Part shown: in pieces, positions 34,553 through 43,476 of the stretch
Numbering within the stretch: the stretch's first letter is position 1
Layout of the letters: every line of letters begins with the position of its first letter
From: Rhizobiales bacterium GAS188
GTDB taxonomy: Bacteria > Pseudomonadota > Alphaproteobacteria > Rhizobiales > Beijerinckiaceae
Reading direction: 5' to 3'
DNA: 64,000 bases
NCBI GenBank assembly: GCA_900104855.1
Contig: FNSS01000001.1
Span: 2,976,001-3,040,000 of the forward strand
Notes under the pieces: model-generated
The model's input: the letters and a program-made list of their open reading frames with translations, nothing else
What the model was told of the DNA's origin: nothing
The model's database searches: none
Program-made: the position numbers and the translations under genes

Positions 34553-35254
34553 TCAAGCCGTCCTGAAGCTGCGTGGGGCCGCTGCCTGATCGGCGAATTC
34601 CGCCAGCACGGTCTCGCCCGCGACGGCGCGCTGGCCGAGACCCGCCAGGATGCGGTAGCCCTCCGGCAGGTAGACGTCGACGCGCGAGCCGAAGCGGATG
34701 ATGCCGATGCGTTCGCCGGCCTGCAGATTCTCGCCCTCGGTGACCGCCGTAACGATGCGCCGCGCGATCAGGCCGGCGATCTGCACCACCGCGATCTTGC
34801 CCTTCTGGGTTTCGAGCAGGAGGGCGTTGCGCTCATTATCCTCGCTCGCCTTGTCGAGATCGGCGTTGAGGAACAGGCCCGGCCGATAGGCGATCTTAGC
34901 GAGGCGCCCGGCGATCGGCGTGCGGTTCACATGGCAATCGAAGACGCTCATGAAGATCGAGATGCGCGTCAACTGCGCAGGTCCGAGCCCGAGCTCGGCC
35001 GGCGGCACGGCCGGGCCGACGGTGCTGACCCGGCCATCGGCGGGCGAAATGATCAGCCCGTCCCCGAGCGGCGTGACGCGCGGCGGATCGCGGAAGAAAT
35101 AGATGATCCAGCAGGTGATGAGGCCGCTGAGCCAGAAGAGCGGCCGCCAGATCCAGCCGAGCACGAACATCGCCACGATGCCGGCCAGGATGAAGACATA
35201 GCCTTCCCGGTGGATCGGAACGAGCATCTTGCGGATCGAGGCGAGGATATCCAT
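34553..35254 (-). CDS. psd: Phosphatidylserine decarboxylase, short proenzyme
   Basis: Converts phosphatidylserine to phosphatidylethanolamine. The 233-aa protein has one or two N-terminal membrane segments (about 19-56), [29 protein letters not shown] and the self-cleavage site [10 protein letters not shown] (Gly-Ser), which generates the pyruvoyl group. ATG at 35254 ([10 protein letters not shown]) is chosen over a longer frame from 35422, which reads through a repeat. Confidence 0.95.
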   Translation of the reverse strand: MDILASIRKMLVPIHREGYVFILAGIVAMFVLGWIWRPLFWLSGLITCWIIYFFRDPPRVTPLGDGLIISPADGRVSTVGPAVPPAELGLGPAQLTRISIFMSVFDCHVNRTPIAGRLAKIAYRPGLFLNADLDKASEDNERNALLLETQKGKIAVVQIAGLIARRIVTAVTEGENLQAGERIGIIRFGSRVDVYLPEGYRILAGLGQRAVAGETVLAEFADQAAAPRSFRTA

Positions 35255-35326
35255 GGCACGGGTCTCCGGGGCCATTCGACATGGGGCGAAGCGCCGAAAC
35301 CTGTCAATGCGGCACCCGGGCGTCCC

Positions 35327-35420
35327 GGACCGCCGGCATCCTGCCGGCACGCCGCGGGGCGAAGGCTCAGACCATCGGCACCATGCACTCCTGCAGTTGC
35401 CGGCTGGAAGCCGGCGGTCC
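35327..35420. repeat. Repeat family A variant with long inverted ends
   Basis: GGACCGCCGGCATCCTGCCGGC at the left end and GCCGGCTGGAAGCCGGCGGTCC at the right end form an inverted repeat in the divergent psd/nadE gap. The outer GGACCGC/GCGGTCC resembles family A, with a different core. Confidence 0.65.
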
Positions 35421-35466
35421 AAGGCCCAGGGTGGTGCGGCTGCCGAGCTCTTGCTATTGAGGCGTC

Positions 35467-37146
35467 ATGACGCAGACGGCCACGGAGCTCAGCATCGCGC
35501 TCGCCCAGCTCAACCCGACCATCGGGGACGTCGCCGCCAATCTCGCCAAGGCGCGGGCGGCGCGCGCCTCCGCGGCCGGGCGCGGCGCCGATATCGTCAT
35601 GTTCCCGGAGCTGTATCTGTCGGCCTATGGGGCGCAGGACCTCGTCCTCAAGCCGGCCTTCCAAGCGGCCTGCCGGGCGGCGCTCGAGGCCTTGGCGCGC
35701 GATACCGCGGATGCCGGCCCCGCCATCCTGGTCGGCCTGCCTTATGCGGAGGGCGGCAAGCTCTACAACGCCTATGCGTTCCTGCAGCATGGCAAGGTCG
35801 AGAGCTTGCGCTTCAAGGTCGATCTGCCGAATTACGGCGTCTTCGACGAGAAACGGGTGTTCACGCCGGGACCGCCGCCGCGGCCGATCCTGTTCCGCGG
35901 CGTCGAGATCGGCATTCCGATCTGCGAGGATATCTGGGGCCAGGGCCTTCTCGCCTGCTTCCGCGACACGCAGGCGAGCTTGCTGCTCGTGCCCAACGGC
36001 TCGCCCTATTGGCGCGACAAGACGCAAGAGCGCATCGATGTGGTGCGGGCCCGGGTGCGTGAGACCGGCATGCCGCTCGTCTATCTCAACCAGGTCGGCG
36101 GCCAGGACGAGATCGTCTTCGACGGCGCCTCCTTCGCACTCGACCACAAGGGCGAGCTTGCCGCGAGCCTGCCGGCCTTCGAGGAAGAGGTGGCGCTGCT
36201 GCGCTATCGTCGGGGTGCGGCCGGCTGGGAGCTGATCGCGGGACCGCGCGCCGAGCCTGTCCTCGGCGATGAGGCCGACTACACGGCCTGCATGCTGGGA
36301 TTGCGTGACTATGTCGGCAAGAACGGCTTCCCGGGCGTGGTGTTCGGCCTGTCGGGCGGCATCGATTCGGCGCTATGCGCTGCGCTCGCCGTCGACGCCT
36401 TGGGTCCGGAGCGGGTGCACGCCGTCATGCTGCCTTACCGCTACACATCGAGCGACAGCCTCGCCGACGCTGCGAGCTGCGCCGAGCGGCTCGGCCTGCG
36501 CTACGACATCGTGCCGATCGCAGCGCCCGTCGAAGGCTTTGAAGTTGCGCTCGCGCCGCTATTCGCCGGGCGTCCCCGCGACGTCACCGAGGAGAACCTG
36601 CAGGCAAGGGCGCGCGGCACCATGCTGATGTCGATCTCCAACAAGTCCGGCGCCATGCTGGTGACGACCGGCAACAAATCGGAGATGTCGGTCGGCTATG
36701 CGACGCTCTATGGTGACATGAATGGCGGCTTCAACCCGATCAAGGACCTCTACAAGACGCAGGTCTACCGGCTCGCCGCCCTGCGCAATCGCTGGAAGCC
36801 GAAGGGCGCCAAGGGGCCGGACGGCCCGGTCATTCCGGACAATGTCCTGGTGAAGGCACCGACCGCGGAGCTGCGCCAGGACCAGAAGGATGAGGATTCG
36901 CTGCCGCCCTATGAGATCCTCGACCCGATCCTGAACGGCCTCGTCGAGGACGAGCTATCGGTCTCCGAGCTCGTTGCCAAAGGCTATGACGAAAAAACGG
37001 TGCGCAGGGTCGAGCGTCTGCTCGCGCTCGCCGAATATAAGCGCCGCCAGGCTGCGCCCGGGCCGAAGGTGACGCGCCGCAATTTCGGCCGCGACCGCCG
37101 CTACCCGATCACCAACGGTTTTCGCGAGGATGCGCCCATTCGCTGA
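35467..37146 (+). CDS. nadE: Glutamine-dependent NAD+ synthetase
   Basis: Last step of NAD synthesis. The 559-aa two-domain protein has an N-terminal nitrilase-type glutaminase (1-265: FPELYLSAYGAQD with the catalytic Glu, the Lys in FKVDLPNYGVFDE, Cys in GIPICEDIWGQG) and a C-terminal synthetase with P-loop GLSGGIDSALCAALA (about 295-309), TTGNKSEMSVGYAT and LYKTQVYRLA. The start at 35467 is 212 nt from psd (divergent). Confidence 0.97.
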   Translation: MTQTATELSIALAQLNPTIGDVAANLAKARAARASAAGRGADIVMFPELYLSAYGAQDLVLKPAFQAACRAALEALARDTADAGPAILVGLPYAEGGKLYNAYAFLQHGKVESLRFKVDLPNYGVFDEKRVFTPGPPPRPILFRGVEIGIPICEDIWGQGLLACFRDTQASLLLVPNGSPYWRDKTQERIDVVRARVRETGMPLVYLNQVGGQDEIVFDGASFALDHKGELAASLPAFEEEVALLRYRRGAAGWELIAGPRAEPVLGDEADYTACMLGLRDYVGKNGFPGVVFGLSGGIDSALCAALAVDALGPERVHAVMLPYRYTSSDSLADAASCAERLGLRYDIVPIAAPVEGFEVALAPLFAGRPRDVTEENLQARARGTMLMSISNKSGAMLVTTGNKSEMSVGYATLYGDMNGGFNPIKDLYKTQVYRLAALRNRWKPKGAKGPDGPVIPDNVLVKAPTAELRQDQKDEDSLPPYEILDPILNGLVEDELSVSELVAKGYDEKTVRRVERLLALAEYKRRQAAPGPKVTRRNFGRDRRYPITNGFREDAPIR

Positions 37147-37198
37147 GAGGCGACAGCCCCGCAGGGCGAGATCGTTCGTTACAGGCTGAGATAGCAAG

Positions 37199-37333
37199 GC
37201 GTGGATGGCCGGGCCGACACCCGGCCATGACGAGGAAGGTCTCGCGAATTCCGCAATCTTCCGCGGTTTCGCGCCGCCAGTGCTCTCATCCCCCAACGCG
37301 TCATGGCCGGGTGTCGGCCCGGCCATCCACGCC
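37199..37333. repeat. Repeat family C, inverted pair
   Basis: GCGTGGATGGCCGGGCCGACACCCGGCCATGACGAG (37200 on) faces CGTCATGGCCGGGTGTCGGCCCGGCCATCCACGC (37300-37332). Each arm is itself palindromic (GGCCGGG...CCCGGCC). Lies between nadE and gltX. Confidence 0.82.
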
Positions 37334-37416
37334 TACCGCCTTTTGCCGCCGCTGGATTGAAAGTCCTCCTATGCTCGTCCTTGGCGTTCGGCCCGCCTCA
37401 ATGCCATAAGGGCCGG

Positions 37417-38763
37417 ATGACGACCGAGAAATTGCGCTTCGCCCCCTCGCCGACCGGCTATCTGCATATCGGCAATGCCCGCCCGGCCCTGTTCAACTGG
37501 CTGGCGGCGCTGAAATCGGGCGGCCATTTTCTGCTGCGCATCGACGACACGGATCGCGAGCGCTCGACGCCCGAATTCGAGCGCGCCATCATCGAGGATC
37601 TCGCCTGGCTCGGGATCGAACCGCACAGCACCTTGCGGCAGTCGGACCGGCTCGACCGCTATGAGGCGGCCGCCGCGGCACTGCGGCAGAAGGGGCTGCT
37701 CTATGCCTGCTATGAAACGGCCGAGGAGCTCGACCGGCGCCGCAAGCGCCAGCTGCAGCGCGGCTCGCCGCCGATCTATGACCGGGCGGCCCTGAAGCTC
37801 TCCGCCGAGGAGCGGGCCCGGCTCGAAAGCGAGGGCCGTCGCCCGCATTGGCGTTTCAAGCTCTCCGGCCGGAATGTCGCCTGGCAGGACGGGGTGCGCG
37901 GCCCCTGCCATATCGACACCGCCTCGCTCTCCGATCCGGTGCTGATCCGCGAGGACGGGGCGCCGCTCTACACCTTCACCAGCGTCGTCGACGATGTCGG
38001 GCTCGGCATCACCGAGGTGATCCGCGGCGAGGATCATGTCACCAACACGGCGGTGCAGATCGAGATCTTCTCAGGCCTCGGCGCCAGGCCGCCTGCCTTC
38101 GCGCATCACAATCTCTTGACCACTGCGAGCGGCGAGGGCCTGTCGAAGCGGCTCGGCCATCTCTCCTTGCGCGGCCTTCGCGAGGCCGGCATCGAGCCGA
38201 TGGCGATCGCGGCGCTTGCCGTGCTGACCGGCACATCCGAGGCGCTACGGCCGGTCGCCAGCATGGCGGAGCTCGCTTCCCTGTTTTCGCTCGACAAGAT
38301 ATCGCGCGCCTCCGCCAAATTCGACGAGCAGGAATTGCGGGCGCTCAATGGTCGCTTGCTGCATGCGACCCCTTACGCGTCAGTCGCCGCGCGGCTCACC
38401 GCCATGGGGGTCGGCGGCGGGGAGGCGTTCTGGCTCGCGGTGCGCGGCAATTGCGAGATCCTGGCCGATGCAGCGACCTGGTGGCGCCTGGTGTCCGCGC
38501 CGGCGCAGCCCGCGATCGCCGACGGCGACCGCGACTTCCTCAGCGACGCTGGCGCCTCGCTGCCGCCCGAGCCCTGGGACGACGCCACCTGGCGCGGCTG
38601 GACGGGCGCCCTCAAGGAGCGCAGCGGACGCAAGGGCCGGGCCTTGTTCATGCCGCTGCGCCAGGCGCTGACCGGCCGCGATCACGGGCCGGACATGACG
38701 CATCTCCTGCCCTTCATCGGACGGGCGCGGGCCGAACGGCGCCTTGCGGGGGAAGAGGCGTGA
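37417..38763 (+). CDS. gltX: Glutamyl-tRNA synthetase
   Basis: Class I synthetase of 448 aa charging tRNA-Glu (or tRNA-Gln in organisms using transamidation). It has [21 protein letters not shown] (HIGH motif read HIGN) and [12 protein letters not shown] (KMSKS region). The length and the variant motifs resemble the second GltX present in many alphaproteobacteria. At 448 aa it is longer than GluQ-RS (about 300 aa), so that alternative is unlikely. The true start is ATG 37417. An earlier frame reads from the repeat. Confidence 0.92.
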   Translation: MTTEKLRFAPSPTGYLHIGNARPALFNWLAALKSGGHFLLRIDDTDRERSTPEFERAIIEDLAWLGIEPHSTLRQSDRLDRYEAAAAALRQKGLLYACYETAEELDRRRKRQLQRGSPPIYDRAALKLSAEERARLESEGRRPHWRFKLSGRNVAWQDGVRGPCHIDTASLSDPVLIREDGAPLYTFTSVVDDVGLGITEVIRGEDHVTNTAVQIEIFSGLGARPPAFAHHNLLTTASGEGLSKRLGHLSLRGLREAGIEPMAIAALAVLTGTSEALRPVASMAELASLFSLDKISRASAKFDEQELRALNGRLLHATPYASVAARLTAMGVGGGEAFWLAVRGNCEILADAATWWRLVSAPAQPAIADGDRDFLSDAGASLPPEPWDDATWRGWTGALKERSGRKGRALFMPLRQALTGRDHGPDMTHLLPFIGRARAERRLAGEEA

Positions 38764-38874
38764 GGCGCGAAATACATAGCCGGCAAATGGTTATCCGCGT
38801 GTTCAACGTGGCTCGCAATGCCACTTTCCGCTACTCGCCACTCGCTATTCGCCACTCGCTGTAGCCGAGCCAGC

Positions 38875-40458
38875 ATGCCCGACCCCGTCCCCAGCAATGT
38901 CGTCGAATGGTCGGTCTCCGAGCTTTCGGGCGCGCTGAAGCGCACCCTCGAGGGCGCCTTCGGCCATGTGCGGGTGCGGGGCGAGATCTCGGGCTATCGC
39001 GGCCCGCATTCGTCGGGGCACAGCTATTTCTCGCTCAAGGACCAGAACGCCCGCCTCGAGGCCGTGATCTGGAAGACCACCTTCAACCGGCTCGCCTTCC
39101 GGCCCGAGGAAGGCCTCGAGGTGATCGCCACCGGGCGCATCACCACCTTCCCGGGATCCTCGAAATACCAGATCGTCATCGAGAGCCTGGAGCCGGCCGG
39201 GGTCGGTGCCCTGATGGCGCTGCTGGAGGAGCGGCGCTGCAAGCTCGCCACTGAGGGCCTGTTCGACGAGGCGAGGAAGAAACAGCTCCCCTACCTGCCG
39301 CGGCGCATCGGCGTCATCACCTCGCCGACCGGCGCCGTTATCCGCGACATCCTGCACCGGCTCTCCGACCGTTTCCCGCGCCATGTGCTGCTCTGGCCGG
39401 TGCGCGTGCAGGGCGATAGTTGCGCCGCCGAGGTCGCGGCCGCGATCGCGGGCTTCAACGCCCTCCCCGAGGATGGGCCGATCCCGCGTCCGGACCTCTT
39501 GATCGTGGCACGCGGCGGCGGCTCGCTCGAGGATCTGTGGGGCTTCAACGAGGAGATTGTGGTGCGTGCGGCGGCCGCGAGCGCCATCCCGCTGATCTCC
39601 GCGGTCGGCCATGAGACCGATTGGACCTTGATCGACCATGTGGCGGATCGCCGGGCGCCGACGCCGACCGGGGCCGCCGAGATCGCGGTGCCGGTCCGGG
39701 TGGAGCTCTCGGCAAACCTCGCTTCGCTCAACGGCCGCCTGACCTCAGGCGAATTGCGCCATCTCGAGCGCAAGCGCAACGAGCTGCGCACCTCCGCACG
39801 CGCCCTGCCGTCGCGCGATCGGCTGATCGCCGTGCCGCGCCAGCGCCTCGACGCGGCCGTTCAGGCCCTCGGCCGGTCCGTCGAGCGCCAGATCGAGCGC
39901 CGCCGCAACCTTCTGGCGCAGCTCTCGCGCAAGATGGCGTCGCGCTCGCCGGCCGCGATGCTGGCGACCGCCCGCCAGCGCCTCAAGGAGGCGGCGCGCC
40001 AGCTGCCGCTGCGCAAGGCCGCGCTTCTCGCCGACAAGCGCAAGCAGCTCGCCCATGCGGGCCGGCAGCTCGCCACCGTCTTCGGTGGTGTGCTGCGGCG
40101 CCATCGCGACGCCAACATGCTGGCGCTGGCGCAGCTTGCGAGCTTGGGTGCGCGCCAACGTCAGCGCATCACCGAGCTGCTGGCGGCGCGGCGCGCCAGG
40201 CTCGAAGGGCTCGGCAAGCTCCTCGACAGCGTCAGCTACCGGCGCGTCCTGGCGCGCGGCTATGCGCTGGTGCATGACGCCGCCGGCCATCCCTTGCGCC
40301 TCGCTGCCGAGATCGCGGCCGGCCAGGCCCTCGTCCTCGAATTCGCCGACGGCAAGGTCGGCGCGGTCGCCGAGGGCGGTGGAGCTCCTGACCCCAAGGC
40401 GCCGCGTCGACGGAGTCGGAGATCGAGCGACGCGGACGAGCCGTCCCTCTTCGAATGA
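38875..40458 (+). CDS. xseA: Exodeoxyribonuclease VII large subunit
   Basis: Subunit of the nuclease that trims single-stranded DNA. The 527-aa protein has an N-terminal OB-fold (VSELSGALKRTLEGAFGHVRVRGEISGY...), IGVITSPTGAVIRDIL, LIVARGGGSLEDLWGFNEE and GHETDWTLIDHVADRRAPTPTGAAE, then a long helical coiled region (about 290-430). ATG 38875 follows a family D-like repeat. DUF2093 and UPF0280 genes follow, as in many Rhizobiales. Confidence 0.96.
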   Translation: MPDPVPSNVVEWSVSELSGALKRTLEGAFGHVRVRGEISGYRGPHSSGHSYFSLKDQNARLEAVIWKTTFNRLAFRPEEGLEVIATGRITTFPGSSKYQIVIESLEPAGVGALMALLEERRCKLATEGLFDEARKKQLPYLPRRIGVITSPTGAVIRDILHRLSDRFPRHVLLWPVRVQGDSCAAEVAAAIAGFNALPEDGPIPRPDLLIVARGGGSLEDLWGFNEEIVVRAAAASAIPLISAVGHETDWTLIDHVADRRAPTPTGAAEIAVPVRVELSANLASLNGRLTSGELRHLERKRNELRTSARALPSRDRLIAVPRQRLDAAVQALGRSVERQIERRRNLLAQLSRKMASRSPAAMLATARQRLKEAARQLPLRKAALLADKRKQLAHAGRQLATVFGGVLRRHRDANMLALAQLASLGARQRQRITELLAARRARLEGLGKLLDSVSYRRVLARGYALVHDAAGHPLRLAAEIAAGQALVLEFADGKVGAVAEGGGAPDPKAPRRRSRRSSDADEPSLFE

Positions 40459-40475
40459 CCTCGGGAGAGGGCGCT

Positions 40476-40558
40476 GGGACCGCGGGCATCCTGCCCGCTC
40501 TTGCGAACGAGGAGGCGTCCACCTCGGGAAGAAGGGCGACCGAGACGGTCGCGGTCCC
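40476..40558 (+). repeat. Repeat family A, full copy
   Basis: GGGACCGCGGGCATCCTGCC to GAGACGGTCGCGGTCCC lies between xseA and the DUF2093 gene, so it probably falls within one transcript. Confidence 0.85.
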
Positions 40559-40659
40559 AGGGTACGCCACCCTCGCCTCGCGCTTTTGGCGTAAACCCTT
40601 CCTTTCGGTCGAAGCTGCGTCTATGTGACAAAGATTGTGCCTGTTGCCGGAGATCCTCC

Positions 40660-40884
40660 ATGAACAAGATGGATCGGCACGTTCCCCAGCCGGGTGAAGC
40701 CGTTCTCGATTATGGCGACGCGGAATTTCGCGTGTTGCGCCCGGGCGCCTTCGTGCGCTGCGCCGTCACCGGAGAGCGCATCGATCTCGCCGATCTGCGC
40801 TATTGGAGCGCCGATTTCCAGGAAGCCTATGCGTCCTCGCAGGCTGTGCTGGCGCGGCTCGGCATCGCGGTCCCCGAGATCTGA
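40660..40884 (+). CDS. DUF2093 protein
   Basis: 74-aa protein matching DUF2093: LDYGDAEFRVLRPGAFVRCAVTGERIDLADLRYWSADFQEAYAS is recognised as the conserved core, given here by its start and end. The single Cys-Ala-Val-Thr-Gly segment looks like half of a zinc-ribbon. GGAG lies 7 nt upstream of the ATG. Function unknown. The gene is consistently near xseA in alphaproteobacteria. Confidence 0.85.
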   Translation: MNKMDRHVPQPGEAVLDYGDAEFRVLRPGAFVRCAVTGERIDLADLRYWSADFQEAYASSQAVLARLGIAVPEI

Positions 40885-40911
40885 GGGGAGAGGTGAGGCG
40901 CGCGCGCTCCG

Positions 40912-41790
40912 ATGATCGCGGCGCGCCTCCCCGGCGGGCGGCTGCATCTGACCGACGGGCCGATCGATCTCATCATCAGGGCCGAGGGCGACGGCGATAC
41001 GGCGGAGCGCGCCTATGACGCCGCCATGCGCCGCTTCGATGGTCTGCTGGCCGAGCTCGTCGCCGAGCTGAAGCTGTTGCGCCGGCCGCTCGGCGACACC
41101 CCGCCGCCGCTCAACGGCCCCGTGGCACAGCGCATGGCGGAGGCCGCCTGGCCCTATCGCCGCAGCTTCGTCACGCCGATGGCGGCAGTTGCCGGAGCCG
41201 TTGCCGAAGCGGTGCTGGCTGCGATGCTCGCCCAGGCTCCATTGCGGCGCGCCTTCGTCAACAACGGCGGCGATATCGCGCTGCATCTCTCTACGGCTGA
41301 GCATCTCGATATCGGCGTGGTCCGCTCGCTGACGCTGGCCGAACCTGAAGCCTATGTGCGGATCGCGGCCACGAGCCGGGTGCGCGGCGTCGCGACCAGC
41401 GGCCGGCATGGGCGGTCCTTCTCGCTCGGCATCGCCGATGCCGTCACCGTGCTCGCCACGGACGCGCCTTCGGCCGATGTGGCGGCGACCATGATCGCTA
41501 ATGCGGTCGATATCGACGATCCGGCCATCATCCGCCGGCCGGCCCGCGAGCTCGACCCGGACAGCGATCTCGTCGACATGAAGGTGACGGTCGCGGTCGG
41601 ACCCTTGAGCGAGGAGAAAATCGCCGCGGCCCTGGCGGCGGGCTGCAGCCTCGCCGAGGCGCTGATCGCCGAAGGACGCATTGTCGGCGCGCTCATCTCG
41701 CTCGGCGGCGAATGGCGCAGCCTCGGCGTCGAGCGCTCCGCTTTGGGCTCGGAAGAGACGGCCTCGCTCGCGATCAGCGCGCCAGGTTAG
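40912..41790 (+). CDS. UPF0280 (ApbE-like) protein
   Basis: 292-aa protein related to the ApbE/FTR fold. The UPF0280 signatures are YRRSFVTPMAAVAGAVAEAVL and RRAFVNNGGDIALHL (about 120-135), then VRGVATSGRHGRSFSLGIADAVTVLA. ApbE proteins transfer FMN to threonine of flavoproteins. Whether UPF0280 does so is unproven. It is 27 nt after the DUF2093 gene. Confidence 0.88.
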   Translation: MIAARLPGGRLHLTDGPIDLIIRAEGDGDTAERAYDAAMRRFDGLLAELVAELKLLRRPLGDTPPPLNGPVAQRMAEAAWPYRRSFVTPMAAVAGAVAEAVLAAMLAQAPLRRAFVNNGGDIALHLSTAEHLDIGVVRSLTLAEPEAYVRIAATSRVRGVATSGRHGRSFSLGIADAVTVLATDAPSADVAATMIANAVDIDDPAIIRRPARELDPDSDLVDMKVTVAVGPLSEEKIAAALAAGCSLAEALIAEGRIVGALISLGGEWRSLGVERSALGSEETASLAISAPG

Positions 41791-41800
41791 GTCCCTCCTT

Positions 41801-41910
41801 CGTCATGGCCGCACTTGTTGCGGCCATCCACGTATTACTATCGCTGGTCGAGGGAAGGCGTGGATGGCCGAGCTGATCCCCGCAACAAGTGCGGGGACGG
41901 CCATGACGAG
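41801..41910. repeat. Repeat family C, inverted pair
   Basis: CGTCATGGCCGCACTTGTTGCGGCCATCCACG faces GGCGTGGATGGCCGAGCTGATCCCCGCAACAAGTGCGG GGACGGCCATGACG between the convergent UPF0280 and matB genes. Confidence 0.8.
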
Positions 41911-41937
41911 GTGGAAGCCGAAGGCCCAGATCAACCC

Positions 41938-43476
41938 CTACCTTGCGTAGAGATCCTTATGGGCCTCGCGCAGCAGGTTCTTCTGCACCTTGCCCATGGT
42001 GTTGCGCGGCAGATCCTCGACGAACAGCACGCGCTTCGGCAGCTTGAACTTGGCGAGCCGCCCTTCGAGCGCCTTGAGGACGGCGCCCTCGTCGAGCGTG
42101 GCGCCGGCGCGCCTCACCACCACGGCCGTCACGCCCTCGCCGAAATCGGCATGCGGCACGCCGATGACGGCGCTCTCGATGACGCCGGGAATGGCGTCGA
42201 TCTCGGCTTCGATCTCTTTCGGATAGACGTTGAAGCCGCCGGTGATGACGAGGTCCTTGCCGCGCCCGACGATATGCACATAGCCCTTCTCGTCGATCTT
42301 GCCGAGATCGCCGGTGATGAAGAAGCCGTCCCGGCGGAACTCGGCCGCCGTCTTGTCGGGCATGCGCCAATAGCCCGAAAATACGTTCGGCCCCTTCACC
42401 TCGATCACGCCGATGCCGCCCTTCGCCAGCGGCGCGCCTGTCTCGGGCTCGGCGATGCGGATGGTGATGTCCGGCAGCGGGAATCCCACCGTGCCGGCGA
42501 CGCGGTCCCCCTCATAAGGGTTCGAGGTGTTCATATTGGTTTCGGTCATGCCGTAGCGTTCGAGGATGGCGTGGCCGGTCCGCTCCCGCCACTCGCGATG
42601 CGTCTCGGCGAGGAGCGGCGCCGAGCCCGACACGAAGAGGCGCATATGCCGCGTCGCGTCGCGGTTCAGCCCCCGATGCTGCAGCAGCCGGGTGTAGAAG
42701 GTCGGCACCCCCATCATCGTGGTGGCGCGCGGCATCTGGCGCAGCAGCTCGTCGGCGTCGAGCTTCGCCATGAAGATCATCGAGGCGCCGGCGAGCAAGA
42801 TGGTGTTGGTGGCCACGAACAGGCCATGCGTGTGGTAGATCGGCAAGGCGTGCAGCAGCACGTCCTCATCGGTGAAGCGCCAATAGCGGACGAGCGTCGA
42901 GGCATTCGAGGCGAGATTGGCATGAGTCAGCATGGCGCCCTTGGAGCGCCCCGTCGTGCCCGATGTGTAGAGGATGGCGGCGAGGTCCTCAGGCGTACGC
43001 GCCACATCCTCAAATTCGGGTGAGGCTGCACGCGCCCTCGCGGCGAGGCTCCCCTCGCCTTCCGCGTCGAGCGTCTCGACCGCTCCGGTCTTTGCCTTCG
43101 AGGCAACGGCCGCGAGCGCCTCGCGCTTGGCGGGATCGCAGACGAGCAGCGAGGGCTCGGCGTCGCCGATGAAATATTCGAGCTCGGTTGTCGTGTAGGC
43201 GGTGTTCAGGGGCAGGAAGACGGCCCCGGCCCGCACGCAGCCGAGATAGAGGAGCAACGCCTGGGGCGATTTCTCCACTTGCACGGCGACCCGGTCGCCC
43301 GGTCTCACGCCGAGAGCCACCAGCGCATTGGCAAAGCGGGCGCTGCCCGTGAGGACATCGCCATAGCTGAGCTTGCGTCCTTGCGGGGTCTCGAGGAAAG
43401 GCCGCTCGGGGATCGCGGCCGCCCGGATGAACCCGAAGAGATGGTTTGACGCCACGCCGGTCTTGGTCTCGTTCAC
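41938..43476 (-). CDS. matB: Malonyl-CoA synthetase
   Basis: Activates malonate to malonyl-CoA with ATP. The 512-aa adenylate-forming enzyme has ILYTSGTTGRSKGAMLTH (about 170-187), LPIYHTHGLFVATN, ERYGMTETNMNTSNPYEGDR (a MatB-type substrate motif), GDLGKIDEKGYVHIVGRGKDL and the C-terminal lysine in LPRNTMGKVQKN. The start overlaps the matA stop by 4 nt. Malonate specificity rests on these motifs and on linkage to matA. Confidence 0.93.
   Translation of the reverse strand: MNETKTGVASNHLFGFIRAAAIPERPFLETPQGRKLSYGDVLTGSARFANALVALGVRPGDRVAVQVEKSPQALLLYLGCVRAGAVFLPLNTAYTTTELEYFIGDAEPSLLVCDPAKREALAAVASKAKTGAVETLDAEGEGSLAARARAASPEFEDVARTPEDLAAILYTSGTTGRSKGAMLTHANLASNASTLVRYWRFTDEDVLLHALPIYHTHGLFVATNTILLAGASMIFMAKLDADELLRQMPRATTMMGVPTFYTRLLQHRGLNRDATRHMRLFVSGSAPLLAETHREWRERTGHAILERYGMTETNMNTSNPYEGDRVAGTVGFPLPDITIRIAEPETGAPLAKGGIGVIEVKGPNVFSGYWRMPDKTAAEFRRDGFFITGDLGKIDEKGYVHIVGRGKDLVITGGFNVYPKEIEAEIDAIPGVIESAVIGVPHADFGEGVTAVVVRRAGATLDEGAVLKALEGRLAKFKLPKRVLFVEDLPRNTMGKVQKNLLREAHKDLYAR

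Noticed and set aside
37417-38763. GluQ-type tRNA-Asp synthetase instead of GltX
   Set aside because: The protein is 448 aa with an anticodon-binding C-terminal part. GluQ proteins are about 300 aa and lack it.
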